33,107 nt of DNA, from the NCBI GenBank assembly GCA_039812685.1, contig JBDIBB010000037.1, positions 1-33,107 on the forward strand, written 5' to 3'. Under the pieces are notes generated by a model that was given only the letters and a program-made list of their open reading frames with translations, was not told where the DNA came from and did not search any database. Below are positions 1 through 12,672 of the stretch, in pieces. Both the position numbers and the translations under genes were made by a program. Origin of the DNA: JBDIBB01 sp039812685 (GTDB lineage: Bacteria; Acidobacteriota; Vicinamibacteria; Vicinamibacterales; JAFNAJ01). Position 1 is the first letter of the stretch, and each line of letters opens with the position of its first letter.

Positions 1-743
1 GTGAGCTTGGGAACCCAGGCCTGGCGAAGCTCTTCGGGGGCGTTGGCCAGCAGTGCCGCCACTCCGGCGAAGGTCACGCCCCCGGTGTTGTCGCCCAGGC
101 CTCGCAGCAGGCGATACACGCCCACGGCCTGGCCGGCGGCCGGCGCCGGGCTGTTGTGGTAGGACCCCGAGGCGACGATCGGCGCGTTGGTGCTGCCGGG
201 CGTGTAGATGGCGTTGGCGTAGGTGCCGTCGCTGAGCCGGCGCGCGCGCCCGTGCGGGTCGTGGCAGCTCTGGCATCCCAGCTGCGACGACGGGTAGGCG
301 GCGGTGGAACCCGGGGCGGTTGTGTTGGTCGCGTCGACCGTGTACCCGAAATCGGCCGCGACGATGTTGTGGCCGTGGGTGTCACCGGACTCGTTGGTCG
401 TGGAGCCACGCACCGTGAACGAGTAGTTCTTCTTGATCCAGCCGAAGTCGCCGCCGGGCGTCCGCTGCAGCGGCGCCGTGCCCGAGGGCATGTCGGCCTG
501 GGCCGTCGAGATGTGATACCCGCTGGGCCCGGAGTCGCCGGCGTGCTCGTGGCAGGTGAGGCAGGCCGACGAGGAGTCGGTGCCGACCAGCAGGAAGCTG
601 CCGCCAACCTTCGGGTTGTGCATGCTGTGGCAGCCGCCGCACTCGGCCACGCCGCCGGAGTGGAACGCCTGCGGCGTGCTGGAGTAGGCCAGCACGACCG
701 CGCCCGCTATCAGGAGGGCGGCTCCCAGTCTCACTGCTCTCAT
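1..743 (-). CDS. Exported multiheme c-type cytochrome (partial, C-terminus off window)
   Basis: Read from an ATG at 743, the frame stays open to the window edge (about 247 residues), so the C-terminus is missing. Residues 1-27 form a signal peptide (hydrophobic LGAALLIAGAVVLAY). Three heme-c attachment motifs are visible: CGGCH (about 35-39), CLTCH (61-65) and CQSCH followed by DPHG (157-161), a pattern like periplasmic or extracellular electron-transfer cytochromes of the cytochrome c3/doubled-CXXCH type. ATG 743 is preferred over ATG 749 because GGAGG at 750-754 lies 6 bases ahead of it but directly abuts the upstream ATG. A sigma-54-type promoter lies about 190 bases upstream, and the upstream genes encode a heme-motif sensor kinase and a sigma-54 activator. 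I infer a redox-induced electron carrier. The partner, reductase or acceptor, is unknown because the operon continues outside the window. Confidence 0.85.
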   Translation of the reverse strand, partial: MRAVRLGAALLIAGAVVLAYSSTPQAFHSGGVAECGGCHSMHNPKVGGSFLLVGTDSSSACLTCHEHAGDSGPSGYHISTAQADMPSGTAPLQRTPGGDFGWIKKNYSFTVRGSTTNESGDTHGHNIVAADFGYTVDATNTTAPGSTAAYPSSQLGCQSCHDPHGRARRLSDGTYANAIYTPGSTNAPIVASGSYHNSPAPAAGQAVGVYRLLRGLGDNTGGVTFAGVAALLANAPEELRQAWVPKL

Positions 744-929
744 TCTCATCCTCCAGGATGACTTCTGCGTTTTCCCGCGGCGGCCTGCCACCCACGCCCG
801 TGGTCCGGCCGGCCCTTCCGTGCCCCCATGACGATGGGGTCGCTCTTGCCGCAACGACGAACAAGTGCTTCCGGCGCGTCCGGGATCCATCGGTCAGCCG
901 CGCCGATGCCGACCTGTCATGCCTCGAAC

Positions 930-945
930 TGCAACTCGTGAGCCA
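930..945 (-). promoter_or_regulatory. Sigma-54 (RpoN) promoter for the cytochrome
   Basis: The minus strand reads TGGCTCACGAGTTGCA. The invariant GG (-24) and GC (-12) are exactly ten bases apart, and ten of twelve consensus positions (TGGCACG-N4-TTGCA) match. Transcription would start near 919, leaving a leader of about 175 bases before ATG 743. The neighbouring NtrC-family activator at 2626-4017 makes a functional sigma-54 site more likely. Confidence 0.7.
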
Positions 946-1044
946 GAAGCTCGACAGCCGGGCCTCGACCCATAACCGATTGCCGAGCAACAACTTGCAA
1001 GCTGTCCTGTCGAGCGCGGCCAGGCCAGGAACCAGCCGATGTAC

Positions 1045-1078
1045 GCGCGATTTCACGCGCCTGCGCAAAATCACGCAC
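1045..1078. promoter_or_regulatory. Candidate upstream activator sites (two tandem dyads)
   Basis: Two related 16-base elements lie 18 bases apart: GCGCGATTTCACGCGC at 1045-1060 and GCGCAAAATCACGCAC at 1063-1078. They match at 12 of 16 positions. The first has 5-base inverted arms; the second has 4-base arms when extended by one base to the left. They lie about 100-130 bases upstream of the -24 element, the usual place for enhancer sites of NtrC-type dimers. Assignment to the nearby response regulator is inference. Confidence 0.5.
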
Positions 1079-1079
1079 C

Positions 1080-1093
1080 CCGGCCCGGGCCGG
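1080..1093. terminator. GC palindrome after the NHL gene, terminator-like
   Basis: CCGGCCCGGGCCGG is a perfect 14-base palindrome two bases beyond the NHL stop codon. It has no U-tract, so it could slow or end transcription or be only base-composition noise. Confidence 0.25.
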
Positions 1094-1095
1094 CC

Positions 1096-2076
1096 TCAGC
1101 CGCCCGCCAGCGCGAAGACGGCCACGCCCCGCTTCCGCGCCTGCGTGACGTACACCCGGTCCCGGCTGTCGATCGACAGCTCGCTCGGCACGATCAGGTT
1201 CTCGCGGCCCAGCCCGCGGTAGCCGAACTCGGCCAGGAACGTGAAGTCGCGATCGAAGAGCATCACCACCGACTTCAGCTTGTCGGCCACGAGAATCCGC
1301 CCGCGGCTGTCGGCCACGATGCCCGCCACGACGCCGAAGCGGCCGGGCGCGGACCCGGGTCGGCCGAAGTCCTCCAGCTTCCGATCGGGCGAGAGCCGGT
1401 AGGCCCGGAACAGCACCGGGACCGTGAAGTAGATGTTGCCGGGCCGGTCCACGCTGAAGCCGGCGATCTCCACGTCGCCGGGGCGCCGATCCCCCAGATC
1501 CAGCAGCGGCAGGAGTTCGATCGCCTCGCGGAACTCGCCTGACGTGGTCGTGACGATGACACGGCCTGTGTTGAGGGCGGCGAAGTAGAGCAGCCCCTCC
1601 CGATGGATCATCCGGCCGGCCCCGAACGTCCATCCCTCCGGCAGGTTCCGGATGGCGATCTCTTCGCGTGGCACGCCCCGGTAGTCGCAGCGCGTCACCA
1701 GCGGCTGGCCCTGCCGGTAGGACAGCAGGATGACGTCGCCCCGATCGTCCACGGCGGCGTCGATGACGTGTCCCAGGTCGAGGCCGTCGCCGAAGGTGAA
1801 GGTCTCCATGCCCGCGGCGTTGAAGATCCGGACGAGATCCTGGTAGACGACGTAGATCTCGTCGCGCTCGGCGTCGACGGCCACCCTCGGCCAGTCGTAG
1901 GGGAGCCGGCCGTCGAAGTTCGACAGCGTGTAGAGGTAGGTGGCGCCACTCTGGGCCAGGGCGGCGTTGCCAGCCCAGCCGGCGAGCAGGGCGACCAGCG
2001 CGAGCGTGGCCCGCAGGTGGGTGATTCCACGCAGTCCTGCGTGAGATGACGTAACGCGCGGGCGGCTGCTCAACAT
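1096..2076 (-). CDS. Exported NHL-repeat six-bladed beta-propeller protein
   Basis: The protein has 326 residues with an N-terminal export signal (hydrophobic ATLALVALLAGWAGNAALA, predicted cleavage near residue 42). The rest is a series of NHL-like blades with recurring hydrophobic-D-x-RG/x-I-Y-V units, for example VAVDAERDEIYVV, FSVDRPGNIYFTV, IVADSRGRILVAD and LSIDSRDRVYVTQ. Such propellers are protein-interaction or ligand scaffolds and often sit beside multiheme cytochromes in electron-transfer loci; that link is contextual here. The start ATG overlaps the stop of the upstream receiver gene (ATGTTGA, 7 bases), which implies translational coupling with the regulatory genes. No catalytic motif is visible. 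Confidence 0.75.
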   Translation of the reverse strand: MLSSRPRVTSSHAGLRGITHLRATLALVALLAGWAGNAALAQSGATYLYTLSNFDGRLPYDWPRVAVDAERDEIYVVYQDLVRIFNAAGMETFTFGDGLDLGHVIDAAVDDRGDVILLSYRQGQPLVTRCDYRGVPREEIAIRNLPEGWTFGAGRMIHREGLLYFAALNTGRVIVTTTSGEFREAIELLPLLDLGDRRPGDVEIAGFSVDRPGNIYFTVPVLFRAYRLSPDRKLEDFGRPGSAPGRFGVVAGIVADSRGRILVADKLKSVVMLFDRDFTFLAEFGYRGLGRENLIVPSELSIDSRDRVYVTQARKRGVAVFALAGG

Positions 2077-2456
2077 GCTTCGCTGGTCGGTTGCAGGCAG
2101 GACGACACGGCGGCGGCGACCGCTTCCAGGCAGAACGGTTTCTGCACCACCGTTGCCGTCGGGAAGTCCTTCCGCACGTCGTCGGGGTTCTCGCCCCCGT
2201 AGAGAATCACGAGGCCTGGACCAGGCGACTGAGCCACGAACGCCCCCAGCACATCGGCCATTGAATCACGGCCCAGCTCGTGCGCGACGATCGCCACCTG
2301 GAAGCGGCGCGAGCCGAGCAGTTGCATCACCTCGTCGCGCGAGGCCGCCAGCGTCACCTCGAAGCGGGCCGCCTCGAACGTCCGCATCAGCGCCCACCGC
2401 GTGAGCGGCTCGTCGTCGGCCACCAGGATCGCGATCTCGGGATGTTGCGGCGCCAT
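2070..2456 (-). CDS. Stand-alone degenerate receiver (pseudo-receiver) protein
   Basis: From ATG 2454-2456 this encodes 128 residues with a CheY-like fold: the acidic pair ADDEP (D14, D15), an LTRWALMRTFEAARFEV helix resembling that of the adjacent NtrC regulator, and the conserved lysine in VVQKPF (K105). The phosphoacceptor position at the end of strand 3 reads FQVAIVAHELG, so Asp is replaced by Ala at about residue 58, and the usual Thr/Ser of strand 4 is replaced in VILYGG. It therefore probably cannot be phosphorylated in the normal way and may modulate the kinase or regulator by binding. The frame is open back to 2618, but that part lacks domain character and has an arginine-rich shadow-like composition. 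No strong Shine-Dalgarno precedes either start. Confidence 0.65.
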   Translation of the reverse strand: MAPQHPEIAILVADDEPLTRWALMRTFEAARFEVTLAASRDEVMQLLGSRRFQVAIVAHELGRDSMADVLGAFVAQSPGPGLVILYGGENPDDVRKDFPTATVVQKPFCLEAVAAAVSSCLQPTSEAC

Positions 2457-2625
2457 GAACGGCGATGTAACAAGTTCCGTGCCGGGGGCGGCGACATCGC
2501 GTGGCGGGCAGATCGCGCGGGCGCGAGTTCGATCGAACCCGCGCGCCTCGGCCGTGCGCGTCGCGTGCCCCGTCGGTCCGTGCAGCCCGCGCCGTGCGGG
2601 CGATGCGCACCGCGCCACCCGGGTG

Positions 2626-4017
<1,392 letters not shown>

Positions 4018-4024
4018 GGCTGGT

Positions 4025-5515
4025 TCAACTGCCGGCCGACGGGGCCACGGGCAGGGTGAAGGTGAAGGAGGCGCCGGGTTCGCCGGGGTTGTCGAGCGCG
4101 AGCCGCCCGCCGTGCAGTTCGACGATGCGGCGGCTGATGGAGAGGCCGAGGCCCGTGCCGCGGGTCTTGGTCGTCACGAAGGGCCGGAAGATCGTCTCGG
4201 CCTTCTCGGCCGGCACGCCCGCGCCGGTGTCGCGCACGCGGCACCAGAGCTGACCGTCGTGTCGTCCCGTGGAGATCACCACCTCGCCCGTCTCGCCCGA
4301 GGCGTGCTGCGCGTTGAGCAGCAGGTTCACGAGCACCTGGCGCACCTGGCCCGCATCGCCCATCGCGGCGGGCAGCGCGCCGTCGATCTCGCAGCGGATG
4401 CGCGGGGCGTCGGCGTCGGCGGGGACGGTGAGGGCGACGGCGTTGCGCACGAGCGCATCGAGATCGAAGGGCACCAGCGCGGGCGGCTTGGGGCGCGCGA
4501 ACTGCAGCAGCTCCCTGAGGATCTGGTCGATGCGCACCAGCTCGCCCGAGGCATCGCGCAGCACGTCGCGGCGCGAGGGATCCCCGCTCTCGCGTTCCAG
4601 CACGTCGAGCACCGCCTTGACGCCCGACAGCGGGTTGCGCACTTCGTGCGCGAGCCCGGCCGCCAGTTCGCCCACCACCGCCAGTTGCTCCACACGCTCC
4701 AGTTGCAGGCGTCGCGCCTCCTCCTCCGACGCCCGCGCGTTGCGCAGGTCGACCACCATGCGGTTGAAGCCGCCCACCACGGTGTCGATCTCGCGCGTGC
4801 CCGCCGGTGCCACCGACACGGCCATGTCGCCGTCGCGCACCTGGCGCATCGCATCGGTGAGCCGCCTGAGCGGGCGCACCACGATGGCCGACAGCCCGGG
4901 CACGAGGATCGCGATGGCCGCCAGCAGGTAGAAGGCGCCCAGCGCGGCGCTCAGCGTGGTGAAGGTCGCAAAGCCGATGGCGTGCTCGTTGACGTCCACA
5001 TCGAGGTCGAGCCAGGCGATGACCGGCCCGCCGGTGCCATGGCACGACTGGCACCCGCTGTCGTTGAGAAACGGCCGGGTGACGTGGATCACCCCGCGCC
5101 GGTGCACGTCGGGCCCCGCGTCGCCGGGCAGGAGATCGCCGCCCGAACCGCGCTGCGCGAGGTGATCCCCGAGCACGCCACCCCGTTCCGCCGCCCGCGA
5201 CGAGGCGAGAATCCTGCCGTCGGGTCCGAGCAGCCGGAGGGCGGCGACGTCGGGATTGCGGCCCAGCGGTTCGAGCGCGGCCTGCAGGTCGCGGTGATCG
5301 CCGCTCCGCATCAGCCGGAGGAGGCTGTCGTGCTCGCTGGCGGCCAGGCTGTCGGCGCGCCGCCTGGCGCGGTCGGTCAGCGCGACGTTCATCCGCACCG
5401 TCCCGACCCACGTGATGATGGCCGTCAGGATCCCGATGACCACCACCAGCGGCGGGATGAGTCGCCTGAAGAGGCTGTGCTTCGACATGTCGCGGATGTC
5501 GTGGCTGGCCGTCAT
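4025..5515 (-). CDS. Membrane histidine kinase with a c-heme motif in its periplasmic sensor domain
   Basis: The protein has 496 residues. TM1 is about 18-40 (LIPPLVVVIGILTAIITWVG). A periplasmic domain of about 140 residues ends in DSGCQSCHGTGGP, a complete CXXCH heme-c attachment site at 155-159. TM2 is about 182-213 and HAMP about 214-266. The HisKA motif LAAGLAHEVRNPLSGVK gives H290, and the ATPase has an N box (QVLVNLLLNAQHA), DTGAGV and GTGLGL. The family autophosphorylates and passes phosphate to its partner regulator, here the NtrC protein 7 bases downstream. A covalently bound heme would let it sense redox state or a gas ligand; that is inference. GGAGG lies only one base ahead of ATG 5515, so an internal ATG at 5488 is possible, though it lacks its own ribosome site. 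Confidence 0.9.
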   Translation of the reverse strand: MTASHDIRDMSKHSLFRRLIPPLVVVIGILTAIITWVGTVRMNVALTDRARRRADSLAASEHDSLLRLMRSGDHRDLQAALEPLGRNPDVAALRLLGPDGRILASSRAAERGGVLGDHLAQRGSGGDLLPGDAGPDVHRRGVIHVTRPFLNDSGCQSCHGTGGPVIAWLDLDVDVNEHAIGFATFTTLSAALGAFYLLAAIAILVPGLSAIVVRPLRRLTDAMRQVRDGDMAVSVAPAGTREIDTVVGGFNRMVVDLRNARASEEEARRLQLERVEQLAVVGELAAGLAHEVRNPLSGVKAVLDVLERESGDPSRRDVLRDASGELVRIDQILRELLQFARPKPPALVPFDLDALVRNAVALTVPADADAPRIRCEIDGALPAAMGDAGQVRQVLVNLLLNAQHASGETGEVVISTGRHDGQLWCRVRDTGAGVPAEKAETIFRPFVTTKTRGTGLGLSISRRIVELHGGRLALDNPGEPGASFTFTLPVAPSAGS

Positions 5516-5650
5516 GCCTCCGGTGCGGGGATCGAACCGCGACGATCGAGGGCGACGGGAGAACTCCGGCCGGTCCTGATCCCGGGCCAGCGCGTCCGGG
5601 AGGGGGCCGTCCGGAGCCCGCGTGCACCGGGCGGAGGATCCGGACCGCCG

Positions 5651-5659
5651 ATTGTAGCA
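5651..5659 (-). promoter_or_regulatory. Extended -10 promoter for the kinase-regulator operon
   Basis: The minus strand reads TGCTACAAT: a TG-n motif plus TACAAT (5 of 6 to TATAAT). No good -35 is seen, as expected for an extended -10 promoter. Predicted start near 5644 leaves a leader of about 130 bases before ATG 5515. Confidence 0.45.
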
Positions 5660-5699
5660 GACGGCACGGGTCCCGCCGGCCAGGCAGGCCAGGCGCGCC

Positions 5700-6800
5700 T
5701 CACGGGTCGAACGGCAGCCGCGGCGTCACCGTGAGGGACGTGGCGGCGGGCCGCTCCGGCGCGTCCGACAGCCCGTGCACGCTCACGCCGGCCAGCCGCA
5801 CGGGGCGGAGGCCCGCCTCGGTGCGCGCCAGCAGCGCCACCGCGCGCCGCACCAGCGCCGCCTCCTCGCGCGTCGGCTGCGGTTCGGAGTGGCTGCGCGT
5901 GATCGTGGTGAAGTCGCCGTAGCGGATCTTGACCGTCACCGTGCGGCAGAAGATGTCGTGGCGCGCCAGCCACCCCGCGCAGGTGGCGGCCATCGACGCC
6001 ACCCGCGCGCGCACCTCGTCGAACCTCGCCAGATCCTCCGCGAAGGTGCGCTCCACGCCGGCGGACTTCGTCTCGCGGCAGGGCATCACCGGGCGCTCGT
6101 CGATGCCGAGCGCGAGCCGGTGCAGCCACTCGTAATGGCTTCCCACGGCCTCACGCACCCGCCCGGCTTCGGCCGCCCGCAGGTCGATGAGCCGGCGGAT
6201 TCCGATTGCGCGCAGTTTCCGTGAGGTGACCGGCCCGACGCCCGAGAGCGCCTCCACGGGCAGTTGCTGCAGGAAGCGCTCGACGCGCCCGGGGGCGATC
6301 ACGGTGAGGCCGTCGGGCTTCTGCCAGCCCGACGCGATCTTCGCGAGGAACTTGTTGGGCGCCACGCCCGCCGACGCGGTGAGCCCGGTGGCCTCGCGAA
6401 TCGCCTGCTTCAGCCGCTGCGCCACCACCATCCCGAGCGGTTCGCGCCACACGTTCTCGGTGACGTCGAGGTAGGCCTCGTCGAGCGAGACGCCCTCGAC
6501 CAGCGGCGTGGCGGACCGGAAGATCTCGAACACCTGGCGCGAGACGGCCTGGTAGCGGGCGAAGTCGGGCGGGACGATCACCAGGCGAGGGCAGAGCCGC
6601 ACGGCGCGCGACATGGGCATGGCCGACCGCACGCCGAACGCCCTGGCCTCGTAGCTGGCCGCGGCCACCACGCCGCGCTGCGTCGGCTGACCGCCGACGA
6701 CGACGGGGCGGCCGCGCAACTCGGGGGCGTCGCGCTGCTCCACCGACGCGTAGAAGGCGTCCATGTCGACGTGGAGGATGCGACGGATCTCGCCGGACAC
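5700..6800 (-). CDS. dinB: DNA polymerase IV (Y-family translesion polymerase)
   Basis: The open frame continues upstream to 7085, but homology begins at the GTG at 6798-6800 (SGEIRRILHVDMDAFYASVE), giving 366 residues, normal for Pol IV. Visible features are metal ligands D12 in HVDMDAF, D107 and E108 in SLDEAY, the aromatic steric-gate position in DAFYASVE, the helix-hairpin-helix ALSGVGPVTSRKLRAIGI, and a little-finger domain ending in LTVTPRLPFDP. The enzyme carries out error-prone bypass of DNA lesions in the cytoplasm. No Shine-Dalgarno precedes the GTG. A weak -10-like TACCAT ends 7 bases before it, so translation may be leaderless. No obvious LexA box is seen. It is divergent from the DUF533 gene, with 163 bases between starts. 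Confidence 0.93.
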   Translation of the reverse strand: MSGEIRRILHVDMDAFYASVEQRDAPELRGRPVVVGGQPTQRGVVAAASYEARAFGVRSAMPMSRAVRLCPRLVIVPPDFARYQAVSRQVFEIFRSATPLVEGVSLDEAYLDVTENVWREPLGMVVAQRLKQAIREATGLTASAGVAPNKFLAKIASGWQKPDGLTVIAPGRVERFLQQLPVEALSGVGPVTSRKLRAIGIRRLIDLRAAEAGRVREAVGSHYEWLHRLALGIDERPVMPCRETKSAGVERTFAEDLARFDEVRARVASMAATCAGWLARHDIFCRTVTVKIRYGDFTTITRSHSEPQPTREEAALVRRAVALLARTEAGLRPVRLAGVSVHGLSDAPERPAATSLTVTPRLPFDP

Positions 6801-6895
6801 CAGGTGATGGTACAACCGGGTGAGGAGGTTCCGGCCCGGGATTCCAGGCGCACGGGCCCTGGAGAACAGACCGCTCGCGCGCGACGCGGCACCGC

Positions 6896-6901
6896 TATAC
6901 T
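6896..6901 (+). promoter_or_regulatory. -10 element (TATACT) for the DUF533 gene
   Basis: TATACT matches 5 of 6 consensus bases and lies 62 bases before the ATG at 6964, which has its own Shine-Dalgarno. No clear -35 hexamer is present. Confidence 0.35.
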
Positions 6902-6963
6902 GGATGGTCCGCGCACGTGGTCGCCGGGCCGGTATCCCATGCGTGCGGATGCCAGGAGCATCC

Positions 6964-7611
6964 ATGGACATCGAGAGCCTCATCGGATCGGTCGTACGCG
7001 GCGCGCTCACCGGCAGGAAGAAGCGTCGCCGGGGCGTCGAGCGATACCTCTCCGGCGGAGGCGGATCGTTTCTCAACGCCAGCACGCTGATGGCGGCGGC
7101 AGGCCTGGCCTGGGGCGTCTACGAGACCATGACCAGGACCGAGCCGGTGTACGCGGGCCCCGGCCCGCAACCGTCCGCCGCCCCGCCGCCCGCGCCGGAC
7201 GTGACGCCCGCCGCGCCGGCGCTGCCGGCGCCCGGTCCCGAGGTGCCGCCCGGAGTGCTGCGCCTGGTGCGTCTCGTGATCGCGGCCGCCCGCGCCGACG
7301 GCACGCTCAGCGACGCCGACCAGCAGACCGTCGTCGATCACGCCCGCGCCGCCGGGGCCGGTGACATCGTCGACCGCGAGCTGCGCTCGAGCTTCACGCT
7401 GGCGCAGGTCGTCGATGGCGTCAGCGACCCCGCGCAGCGGGAAGAGCTCTACACGCTGGCGTTCGCCATCGTGCGCGGTGACGAGCAGGTAACCGGCGGC
7501 GAGCGCATCTTCCTCGCCCAACTGGCCAATCACCTGCACCTGGATCCCGCCGCCACCGTGCGGCTCGAGCAGCAGGCCGCGGCGCGCATCGACGCCGCCG
7601 CGCGGCCGTGA
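6964..7611 (+). CDS. DUF533 / YebE-like (TerB-fold) protein
   Basis: The protein has 215 residues from ATG 6964, chosen because AGGAG lies 5 bases ahead of it. The N-terminus (MDIESLIGSVVRGALTGRKK) and a short hydrophobic stretch (NASTLMAAAGLAWGVYE) match the DUF533 layout of E. coli YebE, an inner-membrane-associated protein. A Pro/Ala-rich linker (about 63-95) leads to a helical TerB-like domain with acidic repeats (AAARADGTLSDADQQ and VRGDEQVTGGERIFLAQLANHL). No enzymatic role is established for this family; envelope-stress links exist for YebE. The following AIM24 gene begins 52 bases later on the same strand. Confidence 0.75.
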   Translation: MDIESLIGSVVRGALTGRKKRRRGVERYLSGGGGSFLNASTLMAAAGLAWGVYETMTRTEPVYAGPGPQPSAAPPPAPDVTPAAPALPAPGPEVPPGVLRLVRLVIAAARADGTLSDADQQTVVDHARAAGAGDIVDRELRSSFTLAQVVDGVSDPAQREELYTLAFAIVRGDEQVTGGERIFLAQLANHLHLDPAATVRLEQQAAARIDAAARP

Positions 7612-7663
7612 GTCCGGCACGCCGTTGACAGGCAGGGCGACCGCGCCCGGGATGGAGGAGACG

Positions 7664-8695
7664 ATGCCCTCAGCGCAGCAGTGGTGGACGGCCATCGGCG
7701 GCCACCAGGTGGGCCCGGTGACCGAGGAGGAACTGATCGGCAGCATTCGCGGCGGCAGCGTCGACGCGAGCACGCTCGTGTTCACCGCCGGCATGACGAC
7801 CTGGACGCCGCTGCGCGAGGTGCCGTCGCTGGCGCAGCACCTGGCGGCCCGCGCCACCGCGTCCGCGTCGCAGGTGCCGCCGCCGCCCGGGCGCCGCGCC
7901 CACGAGATCGACTTCAGGATCGTCGGCAACGAGATGCAGTTCCTCGAGGTCGAGCTCGACCCCGGCGAGAGCGCCGTGGCCGAGGCCGGCGCGTTCATGT
8001 ACATGACGCCAGGCATCGACATGGAGACGATCTTCGGCGACGGCTCCGGGCAGCAGCAGGGCGGGGTGATGGGCGTGCTGATCGGCGCGGGCAAGCGCGT
8101 GCTCACCGGCGAGAGCCTGTTCATGACGCTCTTCACCAACAAGGGCGCGGGCAAGCAGCAGGTCGCCTTCGCGGCGCCGTATGCCGGCAAGATCGTCCCG
8201 ATGGATCTCTCCGCGCTGGGCGGCGAGCTGATCTGCCAGAAGGACGCGTTTCTCTGCGCGGCGCGCGGCGTGTCGCTCGGCATCGCCTTCCAGAAGAAGA
8301 TCGGCACGGGGCTGTTCGGCGGCGAGGGGTTCATCATGCAGCGGCTGAAGGGCGACGGCCTCGCCTTCGTCCACGCCGGCGGCACCATCCACCAGCTCGA
8401 GCTGGCAGCGGGCCAGACGCTGCGCGTCGACACCGGGTGCCTCGTGGCGCTGCTGCCCACCGTCAGCTACGACATCCAGTTCGTCGGCAAGGTGAAGACG
8501 GCGCTGTTTGGTGGCGAGGGCATCTTCTTCGCCACCCTCACCGGTCCCGGCCGCGTGTGGCTGCAGTCGCTGCCCTTCAGCCGGCTCGCCGATCGCATCT
8601 ACAAGGCGGTACCGCGCGTGGGCAAGAGCCGCGTCGGAGAAGGCTCGGTCCTCGACCAGCTCGGGGGACTGGGCCGCATGATCGACGGCGACTGA
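7664..8695 (+). CDS. GYF_2-AIM24 (TIGR00266-like) protein
   Basis: The protein has 343 residues from ATG 7664, which has GGAGG 5 bases upstream; the in-frame ATGs at 7625 and 7652 are less well placed. Residues 1-60 form a GYF_2 domain (WWTAIGGHQVGPVTEEEL, then TWTPLREVPSL), probably a protein-interaction module. Residues 75-330 form the AIM24/TIGR00266 beta-helix-like domain, rich in glycine turns (LFGGEGFIMQRLKGDGLAFVHAGG and LFGGEGIFFATLTGPG). The family occurs throughout bacteria, and its eukaryotic relative Aim24 acts in mitochondrial inner-membrane organisation; the bacterial function is unknown. No signal peptide is seen, so it is predicted to be cytoplasmic or peripheral. Confidence 0.85.
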   Translation: MPSAQQWWTAIGGHQVGPVTEEELIGSIRGGSVDASTLVFTAGMTTWTPLREVPSLAQHLAARATASASQVPPPPGRRAHEIDFRIVGNEMQFLEVELDPGESAVAEAGAFMYMTPGIDMETIFGDGSGQQQGGVMGVLIGAGKRVLTGESLFMTLFTNKGAGKQQVAFAAPYAGKIVPMDLSALGGELICQKDAFLCAARGVSLGIAFQKKIGTGLFGGEGFIMQRLKGDGLAFVHAGGTIHQLELAAGQTLRVDTGCLVALLPTVSYDIQFVGKVKTALFGGEGIFFATLTGPGRVWLQSLPFSRLADRIYKAVPRVGKSRVGEGSVLDQLGGLGRMIDGD

Positions 8696-8730
8696 TCGTC
8701 GTGCGGCGCGCGCGCGCCGCGTTTCCGGGA

Positions 8731-8752
8731 CGGGCCCCGGCCGCGGGGCCCG
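8731..8752. terminator. Hairpin between the AIM24 gene and ettA
   Basis: CGGGCCCCG at 8731-8739 pairs perfectly with CGGGGCCCG at 8744-8752 around a 4-base loop. A 16-base GC palindrome lies just upstream at 8703-8718. There is no U-tract. It could attenuate or separate transcription of the two genes. Confidence 0.35.
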
Positions 8753-8785
8753 CCCCAGGCCCCAGGCCCCAAGCCCCAAGCCCCT

Positions 8786-8786
<1 letters not shown>
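8752..8786. repeat. Heptad tandem repeat (GCCCCAR) abutting the ettA start
   Basis: Four full 7-base units (GCCCCAG twice, GCCCCAA twice) and a partial fifth run directly into the ettA ATG at 8786. They occupy the place where a Shine-Dalgarno should be. A similar tract lies at 20872-20890 near the xdhD/ssnA junction. Confidence 0.75.
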
Positions 8787-10462
<1,676 letters not shown>

Positions 10463-10518
10463 AACGGCCCCGCGTGGCGCGCGCCGGGCCGGACCGGACC
10501 GCGCGCCGGCCGTCGTGG

Positions 10519-10524
10519 TACGAT
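10519..10524 (+). promoter_or_regulatory. -10-like element for the ygfK operon
   Basis: TACGAT (4 of 6 matches) lies in otherwise GC-rich DNA 42 bases before the GTG at 10567. It has no recognisable -35. It is the only AT-containing hexamer suited to a promoter in the ettA-ygfK gap. Confidence 0.3.
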
Positions 10525-10566
10525 TCGCGGGCCCGGCCGGGCCGTCAGCCCCGCCGGGATTCCCGC

Positions 10567-12668
<2,102 letters not shown>

Positions 12669-12672
<4 letters not shown>

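Larger units (their letters stand above)
744..1095. other. Regulatory intergenic region upstream of the cytochrome
   Basis: This 352-base stretch has no convincing gene. In the minus-strand direction it holds a GC-rich palindrome just after the NHL gene (1080-1093), two tandem 16-base dyads (1045-1078), an 8-base palindrome CTTGCAAG near 995, a sigma-54-type promoter (930-945), then a leader of about 175 bases to the cytochrome Shine-Dalgarno. Open frames seen here are antisense or out-of-frame shadows. Confidence 0.6.

Noticed and set aside
2457..2625. Second sigma-54 site before the pseudo-receiver
   Set aside because: I looked for GG-N10-GC on the minus strand; no arrangement had both correct spacing and flanking consensus.
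5523..5538. tRNA-like T-arm (minus strand GGTTCGATCCCCGCAC) just before the kinase gene
   Set aside because: The flanking bases do not form a 5-bp T-stem with a 7-base loop, and no acceptor, D or anticodon arms are found upstream.
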